Positions 33,620 to 45,006 of a stretch of DNA of 64,000 nucleotides are shown here, in pieces. A model generated the notes under the pieces. It was given only the letters and a program-made list of their open reading frames with translations. It was not told the DNA's origin and made no database searches. Both the position numbers and the translations under genes were made by a program. This stretch comes from Xylaria sp. FL1777 (Eukaryota; Ascomycota; Sordariomycetes; Xylariales; Xylariaceae), in assembly GCA_022578965.1 (NCBI GenBank), contig MU400701.1:1-64000 (forward strand), given 5' to 3'. How positions within the stretch are numbered: position 1 is the stretch's first letter; each line of letters starts with the position of its first letter.

Positions 33620-36600
33620 TCAAAGCCTGTGTTCCGTTTTCTTGACGTCAACATTGCGCACCCTGAAGCCTACGCCAGGGATGCGAGTTTTCAGCGCGAG
33701 ACTGCTCATGATGACGCTGAAGCTGCTCAGCGCCATGGCGAGGCTAGCCCATACGGGGTCGAGGGTGACGTGGCGGCCGGAGACGGTGACGGCGTAGAGG
33801 CAGCCGGCGGCGATGGGGATGGCGATGAGATTGTAGACGAGCGCCCAAGCGAAGTTGAACTTGATCCGTCGGAAGACCTTACGGCTGAGGTCGAGCAGCG
33901 TGACCACAGACGTTAGGTTGCTATTCACTAGCACGAAGTCCGCGCTCGAGATGGCGACGTCGCTGCCTGAGCCGATGGCGATCCCCACATCCGCCATGCT
34001 CAATGCCGGCGCGTCGTTGATGCCGTCGCCGACCATAGCCACCGTTGCCCGACGGCTGACGTCTTCCTTAGCGTTTCCCTTGCGGGCTTTGAGAACCGAC
34101 TGGAGGTATTTGATCTTCTCGAACTTCTGCGTGGGAAGAACCTCGGCAATCACGTTGTTTTCGGGAATTCCGATGCGAAGAGCAACGGCCCTCGCTGTTA
34201 CGGCGTTATCGCCCGAAAGCATCCACACGTCGCATCCGCTCTGCCGTATAGACTTTATGACTGTAGCGGTTTCTGGACGGATAGGATCTGATATCGAAAG
34301 AGCAGCTGAGAGTATATACCCAGCGTTTGTTCCACTTGACTTGGTGGCGACAAGCGCAACGGATTTCGCTTCTGTCTTCCATATTTGAAGCGACGTGGCA
34401 GCGGCTGGAGGTATGTTGACCGAGAAGTCCCGCATCAACGCTTCATTTCCAACTAACATGTCGAAACTTTCGTCTTGTGCACCACCACTGCACAATGCTT
34501 TAAGACCCTTTCCAGGAATTTCCTCAACGTCGCCAACCGATACTACTTCAGTTGTTTCCACTTTACAATAGGCCACGATTGCCTTTGCGATTGGGTGGCT
34601 GCTATTCTCCTCGACGGCTCGAAGTGCAGCTAGCAGGCGAGCATGCACCTTTCCCTCAACATCCTCGACGCCCTCATTAAGATAAGTCTCGGAGTTCGTG
34701 ACACTTGGTTCGCCCCCAACGGTCAGGGTGCCCGTTTTGTCAAAAACGACGCAGTCAATACGACTTGCGGTCTCGAAAGCTTCGCCGCCACCTTTAACAA
34801 GTATACCATACTTTGCCGCAAGACCACCACCAACGAAAATGGCGGTTGGCGCAGCGAGAGCTAGGCCACAGGGGCAAGCGACAACAAATACCGCTATAGC
34901 GAACTGTAGAGAGAAAGGAACGGGTTCTTTGATTCCTAGGTTATTATCGGTAAAGCCAATGACTAGCCAGATGATCCACGTGAGGATTGCGATTAAAGTG
35001 ATGACGGGTACAAAGTAAGCGACGAGAGCGTCTGCGACCTTCTCCATTGGGGCTCGCTTCGTCTGGCCCTCCCGGACCACTTTGACGATTTTATCAAGCA
35101 TTGATTGACCTGCTGTACCCGTTATACGGATGAGGATTGGTGTGCCTTGGTTGACGGTTCCTGAAAAGACCTGGTCGCCCACATTCTTTTTAATAGGACG
35201 AGATTCGCCAGTTAAGCTCGCCTCGTCAAATACCGTGCTACCCTGAATAATCTCTCCATCGCATGGGGGAGAGGCTCCATGAGGGACACGGACAGTGTCC
35301 CCGAATTCCAACATATCAGTGCCGACAAGTATATCGCCTATGTTTCGCGACTTACGTTCTTCCACTAGGATAGCCGTCGTGGGACGGAGTTTACCTAGAG
35401 CCTCAACAGCATTTCCGGTCTTTGACTTGCTGTAGGCCTCGAGAAATCGCCCTGCGAGAAGGAATAGAGTGAGGAAAACAACAGAATCAAAATAGAAATC
35501 CTTGTCGTCAATCATATCAAGTCTCCTCGCACCCGCAGCTATCATCTGTGAAACGGATGATACGTATGCGATAGTAGTTCCCAGAGATATTAACATGTTC
35601 ATGCTCCCAAATCGATACAATCTTCGTAAAATAGGGGCCTGGCTCCCTGGCCGCCATAAAGACCATATCTCTTTGATGGTGCGCCGATGAAAGATATCAG
35701 CGGTACAAAAGTATACAGGCGTTGCTAGAATAAACAGTGCGATCTGAGCGCGATTAATACCCGACACCCAAGGCTTCATCAGATACTCTCTTCCAGGATT
35801 AGTTTCTGGAAGCAGACTCATGTACACAATACCAATTACAAACGTGGGGATTGCGATAAGGAGCGTAATGAGTGTTCGAAAAAGAATTTGCTTCTGGTGT
35901 TGAGCCTGTATCTTTTTGGCGCGTTCTTCAAGAGTAGGGGGGTGGTAAATAGACGCCTTAAATGCCGGGTCGGTTGCATCTATCGCTGCCAGAATTTGAC
36001 GAACCGTGAATATTGGCGCTTGGGGAATATATGAAATTTCCAGGATAGGGCGCTGCCACGTAGGACGACTGTCTATTCGTAGATTTTGCTGGAAGCTGGC
36101 AACACATGAAACTACATGATCACCACAGTGTGGGCAATAGAAACCGTCGATATGTATTTGTACCGTGCGTTGGCGCATTACCTCCTTTTCTTTTTCGTCG
36201 TTATCGACGGCATTGATTTGATCAAGCTGGGCGTCATATCCAAGATCCTCGATGCTCTCGACCACCCGAGTAACATCTTTCCTGTCGCCAATATACTCCA
36301 CGACCGCGCTATTAGATATCAGGTTGATAGTGGCCTTGACAACCCAATCATGTTTTTCTAGTTCGTTTGTGATCGCGTTGACACAGGCGGCACAAGTCAT
36401 CCCACTGATAGCTAATGACGCCCTCCAAGACCCAGTAGTGCCGATATCATCGCCAACGATAGAAGATGAATGGATAGGCGTAGTAGCAGAGAGCGCGGAG
36501 TTCTGTTTGCTTGTGCTAGGGCTTGGCCGTTCACGACTTGTGTCTGACGTAGCACTTGGTATGGCAGGAGTCCCATTTGCCCTATCTGCTCGGCACTGTT

Positions 36601-37000
36601 CACAACTGTTGAGATGGGCCCTGGCTCTCTCCTCGTCGGCTATGACTTCTTGCGGGTGCGTGAGCCTCCTTAACCTGGCCAAGTAATTTTCGGTGACACC
36701 CAAGTTGCTAGATGACTCAGCATTTTCAAGAAAGGGATTCTCTGGACAGCCAACACTATTCTCCGAAGACAGGCTGGACACCTCAAACCCGGCGGCTTCC
36801 AACTTGGAGACTATCTGCATGATAGGGGTGGTAGGATCGTGGTCGACAGCAACGCAGGATGTGATGATGTTGGGCGACACCCATCTAACGCCATCCACAT
36901 CCTGTAAAGCATCTTTAATACTGGATACACAGGTCGGACAATGTATATTGGCCACGAGAAACGTGGTGACAAGCGGATGTGACGGCATTGACGGCGCCAT
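33620..37000 (-). CDS. Copper-transporting P1B-type ATPase, Ccc2 family
   Basis: A single 1,126-aa frame. It pumps Cu+ into the secretory pathway (trans-Golgi) for loading of cuproenzymes such as multicopper ferroxidases. Three heavy-metal-associated domains are visible with CxxC pairs at Cys21/24 (HCPTC), Cys203/206 (GMTCAAC) and Cys289/292 (FYCPHC). Eight membrane helices follow, with the actuator TGES near 597, the ion-binding CPC at 709-711, the phosphorylated Asp754 in DKTGTLT, the SSHP motif near 800 and GDGINDAP near 990. An extra CxxC-like pair (SCEQC) lies in the linker between the first two metal domains, near 131. Length fits fungal Ccc2 orthologs. No intron is needed. Copper regulation is likely, but I did not identify a metal-responsive promoter element. 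Confidence 0.95.
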   Translation of the reverse strand: MAPSMPSHPLVTTFLVANIHCPTCVSSIKDALQDVDGVRWVSPNIITSCVAVDHDPTTPIMQIVSKLEAAGFEVSSLSSENSVGCPENPFLENAESSSNLGVTENYLARLRRLTHPQEVIADEERARAHLNSCEQCRADRANGTPAIPSATSDTSRERPSPSTSKQNSALSATTPIHSSSIVGDDIGTTGSWRASLAISGMTCAACVNAITNELEKHDWVVKATINLISNSAVVEYIGDRKDVTRVVESIEDLGYDAQLDQINAVDNDEKEKEVMRQRTVQIHIDGFYCPHCGDHVVSCVASFQQNLRIDSRPTWQRPILEISYIPQAPIFTVRQILAAIDATDPAFKASIYHPPTLEERAKKIQAQHQKQILFRTLITLLIAIPTFVIGIVYMSLLPETNPGREYLMKPWVSGINRAQIALFILATPVYFCTADIFHRRTIKEIWSLWRPGSQAPILRRLYRFGSMNMLISLGTTIAYVSSVSQMIAAGARRLDMIDDKDFYFDSVVFLTLFLLAGRFLEAYSKSKTGNAVEALGKLRPTTAILVEERKSRNIGDILVGTDMLEFGDTVRVPHGASPPCDGEIIQGSTVFDEASLTGESRPIKKNVGDQVFSGTVNQGTPILIRITGTAGQSMLDKIVKVVREGQTKRAPMEKVADALVAYFVPVITLIAILTWIIWLVIGFTDNNLGIKEPVPFSLQFAIAVFVVACPCGLALAAPTAIFVGGGLAAKYGILVKGGGEAFETASRIDCVVFDKTGTLTVGGEPSVTNSETYLNEGVEDVEGKVHARLLAALRAVEENSSHPIAKAIVAYCKVETTEVVSVGDVEEIPGKGLKALCSGGAQDESFDMLVGNEALMRDFSVNIPPAAATSLQIWKTEAKSVALVATKSSGTNAGYILSAALSISDPIRPETATVIKSIRQSGCDVWMLSGDNAVTARAVALRIGIPENNVIAEVLPTQKFEKIKYLQSVLKARKGNAKEDVSRRATVAMVGDGINDAPALSMADVGIAIGSGSDVAISSADFVLVNSNLTSVVTLLDLSRKVFRRIKFNFAWALVYNLIAIPIAAGCLYAVTVSGRHVTLDPVWASLAMALSSFSVIMSSLALKTRIPGVGFRVRNVDVKKTEHRL

Positions 37001-39168
37001 TTGGATGTCCCGGGAGCAGATAGATATTGAGCTGTGGGTCGTGGCTGTATAGTGGTCGAATGGCAGAGAGTTGAGACGCCCTAGAGTCCGACAGGAAACG
37101 GATATTGTCCACTGTAGTGATGTGCATTCAACCGTATGTATCTATATTAAAAATAGGGTGACATTGCAGAAGAAGACGAGATAGACGATATAGGCTGAAG
37201 GGGAAGTGACAGGACTTCGGGCACTGATGACGTAAAATAATGTGCTGGTGCATCCAAGAGAAGAGGCCGGCTTTCATATATTAATGCATGCACTGTTGAT
37301 TTTTATAGTCCACGGTCGAGGACAATGATGCCTGAGAGATTGGGAAGTGAATAGAGAAGGTTAGAACGTGGAAGAAGACGAGGAGCCGAGTAAGAATAGC
37401 AAATATAGGAGAGAGGAATCTAGAATATCAATAGGCATCTGAATTGTCGACAAATCAACAGCTCTAGATACGTACCTTCTGCGTCAGGCACAAAAGCCGC
37501 AACTCTAGACCACGCACAAAAACCGCAGTTCGCCACCCCACATTGCTTGGTAAGGTAATGCGATTAAGCCTCTCCGGGTATCGCATGCAGCGCGGAGCGG
37601 TCACTGCCATAGGCATGGAAAGACCAAGCAGAGTTTACCCTACTCAAACGCAGTGGATAACGCCCAGAACCTTCTTGTTGGCAGCGCTTTCTGCCTCTTT
37701 TTGCTCCCGTAAGCTCGGCACCTTGGACACCCTGGGCACCTCGATGATCCACTCATCTTGTTTCCAGGCTTCGATTCATTCATCGGCGTCGGGAGAGATG
37801 AAGGGTTCAAACGGTTCACGACATACAAAAGCAGGTCACGCAGGTGTAGAACTCTCACAACGACAAGTCAGGAAGGACAAGCCGTCAAGGTCACCCAGGC
37901 CATTCATGTAGCTGTCACTCAGGCAGGAGATGCGGAGTGACAGCGGCTTCGGTCGTAGAACCAATCCGGGCGAAACGGACAGCGCCACGGATAGTCCACG
38001 GCATGTCCTCAAATGGAGGCGACTGAACGAGTGAGGTCCGGCGCTCCAAACAGGTTCGGGTCGTTGGCTCATCGCCTAGTGTCTTGGTCACCAACCTGGC
38101 TCGGCTGCCAATCACACCCACCAGCCGGTCCGGGTTTGACTTGGCGCATGCGTTTGTATACAATGACCTACCTGCAATACCAATAGGGCATTGTGAGATG
38201 GCAGACAAAACCGAGCTATAGCGATTATGGCAGTTGCGTCTGGTAATACAGTGACGTGTAAATCGATAGTTATACAAATTCCCTTACGAAGAGGGCAAGT
38301 CGGCCATGTAGGGAGGAGAATTATCTTACCGGCCCCGGATGGGAAATTCGGAGGTCTCATACCGAAGCGGCGCAGCCACAGTTCAAGTCTTCAAGCCACA
38401 AGCCCTCAAAGACATGTGATGTACAATGTGCGGGGTGATATCCTTGAGGCTGACCACAATGTCTCACAGATGGATGTTGATGTTGTACAGGAGATGGAGA
38501 TGATGGATACCGGTACCTAGGTAATCAACATGCAGGCACCGTGAGGGGCTAATCTCATACACTGTCCTTTGTACCTTCCCATGGGCTGCTGTTGACATGA
38601 ATAAAATAAAGATACTACTAGTTAGGCTCTTGGGTATCTTACAAATCTCTGAAGACTTTTGGGTTCATTTGCTCCCTCAGATATGATTTCTCGACGGATA
38701 TCCGTCCATAGCCCTGTCCATCATTGGCACCCAAATTAAAATACTTTCTGTTTATGTTCGAGTTTAAAGGAGCATGCCTGCGGCTTATTAGTGGAGAGAT
38801 TAGATAATGAATAAATTAATTGAATCCAGATAGCCATTGATGCTACATATTAGGTAGTTTCTAATCTATTGCTTAGACTACGCATACTGCATAGAGTGTA
38901 TATACCGGTAGTCTGGCGGAAAGCTACCGAAGCAGATGAAAATGAAGCGCCCGTGCCAGCCCGTACTTCCGACGTTATTCCCGACGGTAAGACAATGCGA
39001 ACCTAGCCGCGATTCTGTACCCCCTCCCTGCATACTACGTAGATAGATGGTACCTACCTACTGTAGGTAGCTTCAGTCTACTACACCAGACACATCAATA
39101 CTAAACAAGTCTTTAGAATTCAAACAAAAAAAAGACATCTTGGGTATATTGTAATCATGCAGCTCTAT
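37001..39168. other. Gap between the copper ATPase and the DUF3431 gene
   Basis: About 2.2 kb. Several overlapping frames of 60-120 codons occur between 37540 and 38520 on both strands, but none has recognisable similarity or splice continuity. One TACCTACCTACTGTAGGTAG cluster lies at about 39050-39070. No gene is called. Confidence 0.45.
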
Positions 39169-41176
39169 CTATAACGCCCCTTTATCAAGACATTGGCAGT
39201 CCTCTACAGCCACGCGGTTGCCTATCCACCCTGACAACAATGTCGGGCATCGCTCGGATATCGTGGGACACTGGAATAAGGTTCCCCAGGATCGCTCCAA
39301 GGTGAACCCGAAATTTTCGTCGTCTATGAGTCGGCTTCGTATATCTCGGAGTAATTCCTGATTGGCCTGTTTCATTCTACGCGATGAAACCACGAACTGG
39401 CCTCTGTAGGTTAAGCTGATATCTTGACACGTCTTGTGAGAATTCGCCCGCTCGAAGATATCCCGCAGCACCGCGCCGTCCCCTATCCACCCAGAATGGT
39501 CATTGCATGTATCGCAGCTGGCACAAAAATTTCGCACATGCGACAGGGACAAGAATCCGGTATCCTCGACGAAGTAATCTTCTAGTCGAGCTTGGAGGTA
39601 CTGGGGTTCATGCGGTTCGGCCTGTATAAATAGGGTGTGGCTCGCCCAGTCTTGCTTGCTCTCTAGTACGTGTGAGAGGTATGTGTCTCCTTCACGACCG
39701 ACGTTCTCTAAATGTCGGATAACCAAGCCACTCTGAATAGGAAAATCGATTTCAAGCTCCGTTTCGTTTAGCATCCCCTTGTTGTACAGGATTGTTCTGA
39801 CCTTGTGTCCAGCAATATTAGGAAGGTCCAGAGCCAACTGTACAGTTCTGACTACCTGTTCAACAGGCTCATCATATCTGGCAATAACGATATCCAGATC
39901 CCATGATTTCTTGCTGGGCTCTGTATATGGCGTACCAACAGCGCAGAGAAATACTAGTAACAATGCTAGGCTACCAAGGGTAGCATGCCATGCCAGAGAT
40001 ATATGGTGAAGCGATGGGAATTCACTGGCGTATGTGAAGTCGGGCTGGTACATAGCTTCTGTCTCCTCCGGAGTTGGGCTCTTCATCTCGTCGGCCAGTT
40101 CATCATGGATTTTGAAGCTGGGAACAGGTATATATGATGCTCCAGCAGCCAACGTTGACGATGAGATTATCGAAATGGCATCGACCGTCGTAAGACAAGC
40201 TAATGCAAAGCTGAACCATTGGACACCTGATGTCGTCGACGGCCGGTGCTGTGTCAGCCAATTATCAATCTCGACAATGGCTAGGACTACCAGTAGGAAT
40301 GATGAGCTGCCGAAATCGAGGTCTACCCTACTGGAGAATGAGACTTTCTCTTGCAGCAGCGAAGTGAGCTTCTTCATCCTCGTTTCGCTCACCAGTGCCA
40401 GAGAACCGGCCATCGCACTAAGTACCATCCAAATTATTCGACCTTTGACATCAAAGTCACGTCGATTGTACCATCCAGTGACAGCGAGCAGGAAGGCTGC
40501 TAATGGCAGGCATACAACAAGTCCAACACCATAGGCATCTACGGATATGGTGCTTATATTGACGGGATTCTCCACCACACCTCTCAGCCAAAGGTACCTC
40601 GCAGTAGCTATGCAAACGACAGCCACAAGAAGAAACTGGATGCTTTGGTCAGTGATGCGCGTCCACCTTTAGGTATGTAGCGACGAATCATACCTGGATG
40701 CCTTTGCCAACCAGCCAATTTTCTTTCCATAATAAGAGCAAAATGCATAGCAAAAACGTGGTAATAGACAGAGGCAAGACAACAGAACGCTGTTTGTCCT
40801 GACGTAACCATCTTTCTGTCCGGCCCAATATGGTTGCCCCGTCGAGCCCTAGCATCATGACAACTAGCGTGGTGTTCCTATTATGAAGGAAGCTGTGGTA
40901 TGTGAGGACGAGGCCAATGGCAATTAGGGCGGCGAATAAGGCTTGCCATGACCGCGAGGTCCCGCTATGTGGTCGTTTCTGGGTGGTGGTGGTGGTGGCC
41001 TCACTCAGGACACCAAAAGCTTCGAGTATCAGGGCAATTGACACATGTGCCAGCAGCATGAGCAATGGGTAGTGGAAGCCGTTTGCGAAGAGGTGCCGTG
41101 CCGCCACGATACTGGTCGCAACGGCGACAATACGAACTATGTGGTGGCATTGGAGCGGTTGCGTGGATACAGACAT
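39169..41176 (-). CDS. Multi-TM membrane protein fused to a DUF3431 domain
   Basis: Two exons, 41176-40694 and 40635-39169, joined in phase 0 (donor GTATGA, acceptor TCCAG after a CACTGAC branch), give 649 aa. The N-terminal half has about nine hydrophobic segments, and a run of five Thr (residues 61-65) sits in one loop. The C-terminal 250 residues carry the DUF3431 pattern: LDIVIARYDEPVEQVV, ILYNKG, NVGREGDTYLSHVL, TLFIQAEPHEP. DUF3431 proteins resemble glycosyltransferase-like enzymes, but their activity is not established. Here the domain would be tethered to a membrane. A Cys-rich stretch (CASCDTCNDHSG) occurs within the domain. The substrate and the compartment are unknown. Confidence 0.75.
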
Positions 41177-43812
41177 GTTTACGGACGAAGACGAGGCCTT
41201 GGGAGTCTCTTGCGGGAACCCTCATCAAAAGCTGGTACAGACATACATGAGGTAGCTTCCATCAGTAAATTCGAGGATCTCCCGGCCGTATGGAGATGGG
41301 CACATGTGTCAAGATGCTTTTGGATGTCGTACCTGTGTCACGGGCCTTGCTTGGGTATAGGAGTGTATATAGATGAGATGGGATCCAACATACCTAGGTA
41401 GGATGACGGCAATAATAATATAGCTTAGCTGTCGGTGTTAGGGCCAGTGTTGTACAGCAGATCGTTTCGAAAGTGGTAATGAGCTAGGTAGAGCCAGCCG
41501 GCACTAATAGGCTATCCGGTGGTACCTACTTACCTCTAGGCTGGTATATTATTAGGCTCACTAGGGGCAGTATTGGTGTTTAGACTTCCTACACTACCTC
41601 CGGGTATACGAGGTAGGTATACTCGTAGGTAGGTACCTCTTTCTCGGGTAGAGAACGTTTTTGTACTACCTACTATACTCCTTGTGGATTCTGTTCCAAG
41701 TCACTGGACCGCCAATGTATGTAGAGCCGTTATGGGCCGTTCATTGCATAGACAGCTCTGGCATGCAGGTAATAATTATGGATCTACGTACAACCAACTA
41801 CTCTCTCTATGTACTATGGCCATTAAAATGGTTGCCCATACATAGTTAGGTACGAAAATGTTAAAAGGCTGTCTGCACCAAGAACTAATGCAGCTCATCA
41901 AACAGCAAGTATATGGGCTCTCTATAAACTGCCGTTTTGGGAGCACCGGTACCCAGCAGAGCCCAATCAGGATAGCCGGCACGTGTTTCTTACACAACAT
42001 CTCCGCACCGTTGGCGGAACACTGGCCGGAGAATCCTTTTCATGCATGATTACATAGCTTTTCTATACATATGTTTGATCTTCACATCTAGGTCCATTGA
42101 AAACACACAGCCACTGTTAATTGGAAACTCTTTGTCTGTAATGCTGTTGTCATGTCTGAATTATGTCATCACCTGGTGTGAGATCTGCTGCGACATACGC
42201 GTATACTAGTATCTAATCTAATGTAATTGGCATGTGATAAACAAAAGGCCTCCAGATTTCTGTCTAGATATAAATATAAAGAGTTTCTTTTTTTCTTTTC
42301 TTTTTTTTGAAGAGATTCTCACAGAAGATGAATTACTTAATACAATATTGGGAAAGCCACTTATTAAGGTGAAAATAAGTACAGTATGTAAGTAATTGAG
42401 TAAACCTACCTAAGTGTAGGTAGTGTAAAAGTTCATACTTCACCGTGCATATACCGGACTGCAATATATCAGTCCATCGTGTACCAGGGTGAAACAAGTA
42501 TATTTCATAGGTACACTTTTATTTCCCACAAGATCCCTCCTTGCCGTAGTCGTAGTGTAGCGTAGTGGCGCCGCTAAATTGGGACGCGTTGGAGTTGCGT
42601 TTCAGGAAATGACAACGAAACATTTTTTAGTCGCGTAACTACTTGGGTATACTCTGGGTATACCTATATAACTCTTGTACGTGTTGCTGAGCTCAGTCTC
42701 TAGTCTGACGTCACACTTTGTGTTCCCTGTATATTCTGCTTATTAAGTATGCTATCCACACGATTATTTATCACATGTATATAATGGTAAGTCTCACGCA
42801 GCACATGATGTATAGCACGTATAATAGTTCCCGGCGGACTATTAGGTCTGTTGGTGTAAACTTATATGCTTCATGCGGTACTTTATGCTGGTGCCTGATC
42901 TTAGTCTCCAATCCCCCCTATTTTCTGGGTGAGCTGTCTGGTGGGTTAGGTTCGATTCGTAGCAGACTGACTAAGGTCCGATGGAGATCCGCGCCTGGAA
43001 ATTTTGAGCAAAGGCTGAAAAGTTCTAGGGCCCGCTAATGCTTAGCTTTCATCGGGATGCCTCCATCGTAACTGTACATCTCCACGCGCCATCCTTAGCA
43101 AATTTGCCTAAAAAGTGGCATCGCCCGTGCGATATGTATGTACTCAGTATGTACACTGACTATGCTCGATGGCGTGGTGACGACAGTACGCGTCTTGAGG
43201 CTGTGTACTATTCTGGGCCGCGGTTTGACTCGTTATATAAGGCGTAGCCCACAAATTATCATGGCACCAGGATTCACCTACTAGTTTAGACCCTGAGGCA
43301 CAGCCCAAGATACTAGTAGCCAACAATTGCCACAGACTCTATGCTATGACGTAGCTAATTTCCACGTTTTTGTTTACACGAACAGTAGTTGCCGTATCTA
43401 AAATTTCAGAGCTGTCTACGAACATTATGCACGTCATTGAGAAGAAGAAGTACACGGTTATTCCGCAGAGCAGCTACTGTAGAGCGGATTTTAATGTAGA
43501 GCTAAAACCCTTGTTTTTATCCCGTGTCCCGGACTGATAAGATGGTAGGAGTAGTATTATACACGATAGTGTAACTTATCCCGGCCGGGAGCGTGAGAGC
43601 AGGATGATAGAGAAGTTACCAAAGATAGCGACCTGTAGAGGGTACAATTACATAGTATCATTGGGCCAGAGAAGCGGGCCGACGCGTGGATTTGACTTCC
43701 CGATCGATTCAGGCCAAATGGGGAAAGAAAATACTCATTATTCTCACATGCTTTCATATGCTCCCGAAACTCCTAAGAATTATCTCTATATTGCCCAACA
43801 AGTAGGTTTTAC
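41177..43812. other. Long gene-poor gap with TACCTA clusters and pyrimidine tract
   Basis: About 2.6 kb without a supported gene. A TACCTA/TAGGTA cluster occupies 41390-41650, another occurs near 42405-42425, and a CT/T-rich tract sits at 42285-42310. Short frames at 41858, 42718 and 43038 look non-coding. Confidence 0.5.
41390..41650. repeat. Cluster of TACCTA/TAGGTA motifs
   Basis: TACCTAGGTAGG at about 41393, GGTACCTACTTACCTCTAGG at about 41521, and GGTAGGTATACTCGTAGGTAGGTACC at about 41612-41637 form another dense cluster of this repeat family. Confidence 0.55.
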
Positions 43813-45006
43813 CTAACAAAACCCTAGATATATAGGGAGACATGCCAGCAACATTAGCAAATCACCATATAGTCGGAACCATACTTCACAAATGAAAACC
43901 TCATTGTCACTTACCATATACCCGTAGCATAGTAGAGCCAAAAATTCGCCCAAGTAGCCGAGGCACAAGGAAAGGCCAACAAGGAGACAAAAGAGCACTA
44001 CACTCAAGACCAGAACTGCTTTTTCAATATTCTGTTCAAAGGGGAGCCGTAAGAGAAGATAGCGCTTGAATGACACGTAGCGTAAACTAATAAGAGCCGT
44101 CATCAGTTCCGGATTGCCGTTTTCTAGATGCAGCTTCTCATACTCTGTCACGAGATGTCGCATATGGAGTGATGTCGGACCATAACGATCGTGGACCGTT
44201 CGATGGAGAATTGAACGAAAATTCTCTCTCACCGGGCGGTATCGTACCGCAGGCCTCCGCAGCACAGGTTTCGGATAACGATCCAAGAACGAAAATGCCG
44301 GGTGCCACCTAGAAAGAACTTCGCACGCATTGTAGTAGATCGTTCTCCACACTCGTCCATGGCCGCCACGAGCGTCATATTCAACCTCTGGATCTCCATT
44401 AACCGGGCAAAAGTTATAGAATTGCCGGCCATACGCGTGGCACATTTCGTGTAAAAGAGTGTCAAATAGACGTATTTTAGGAAAGAGATTTCCTGACCTA
44501 TCGTCCCTCAGAATTATAGCAATGCGGCTTGCCTCCGACCCTATCGAATACGACGTCAAGCCGTAGATGGGAAAGGCACTGAACAAGTAGACGCGTAAGT
44601 TGATGAGCTTCTCTGGGCCCTGTGTGAGAAACCCCCCGAAAAAGTATTGGTCCAAGAGCGCCGCCCAAGCTTCGAATGTACTGTAGCACTGCTCAATGCT
44701 AACGTTTTCGAAAACGGTCTGGAGGTATTCCGATAGGATTTCATACTGAAGAAATTGCATAGCTGTGTCAGGCTGGTTGAGACTCATATGTCGTATCACC
44801 CTTGATCTGTCTTTAATGTCACGTGCATCGTACCCGTGCCTGACTGGGGGTGAACCATCAAACTTTGCGTGATGCTCCGAGCAGTCATGTTTCCAAGTTT
44901 TGTAGCCATTATCCACCTCTCGGATCCATGGAAGAGGTTGGTACTGCGGCTCGGGGTCCAGCTCTGACGCTATGTTAAGAATGGTCTGAACGAGAGGGAT
45001 ATCCAT
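43813..45006 (-). CDS. SprT-like zinc metalloprotease with C-terminal membrane segments
   Basis: The frame is open from 45174, but the first 56 codons look like leader sequence, so I choose the ATG at 45006 (MDIPLVQTILN), giving 397 aa. The zinc-binding HEMCHAY (HExxH) lies at about residues 186-192 in LFDTLLHEMCHAYG, and the third ligand is probably the His of GGHGRVWRTIYYN near 216. This matches the SprT-like family, related to Spartan/Wss1-type proteases. Two or more hydrophobic segments follow at about 325-370. A consensus GTAAGT donor at 43914, a CTAAT branch and a TAG acceptor at 43824 could remove the last part, giving a 368-aa form ending GFVR. Without transcripts I cannot choose between the two ends. 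The membrane part is unusual for SprT proteins. Confidence 0.68.
   Translation of the reverse strand: MDIPLVQTILNIASELDPEPQYQPLPWIREVDNGYKTWKHDCSEHHAKFDGSPPVRHGYDARDIKDRSRVIRHMSLNQPDTAMQFLQYEILSEYLQTVFENVSIEQCYSTFEAWAALLDQYFFGGFLTQGPEKLINLRVYLFSAFPIYGLTSYSIGSEASRIAIILRDDRSGNLFPKIRLFDTLLHEMCHAYGRQFYNFCPVNGDPEVEYDARGGHGRVWRTIYYNACEVLSRWHPAFSFLDRYPKPVLRRPAVRYRPVRENFRSILHRTVHDRYGPTSLHMRHLVTEYEKLHLENGNPELMTALISLRYVSFKRYLLLRLPFEQNIEKAVLVLSVVLFCLLVGLSLCLGYLGEFLALLCYGYMVSDNEVFICEVWFRLYGDLLMLLACLPIYLGFC

Noticed and set aside
33855..34388. 177-codon plus-strand frame in the copper ATPase
   Set aside because: Antisense shadow of the ATPase catalytic region.
37543..38277. Several overlapping frames suggesting an extra gene upstream of the copper ATPase
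   Set aside because: No recognisable motif on either strand and no consistent splice joins; more likely non-coding.
42945..42965. GGTTCGATTCG resembling a tRNA T-loop box
   Set aside because: The bases flanking the loop cannot form a T stem and no matching acceptor, D or anticodon arm is present.
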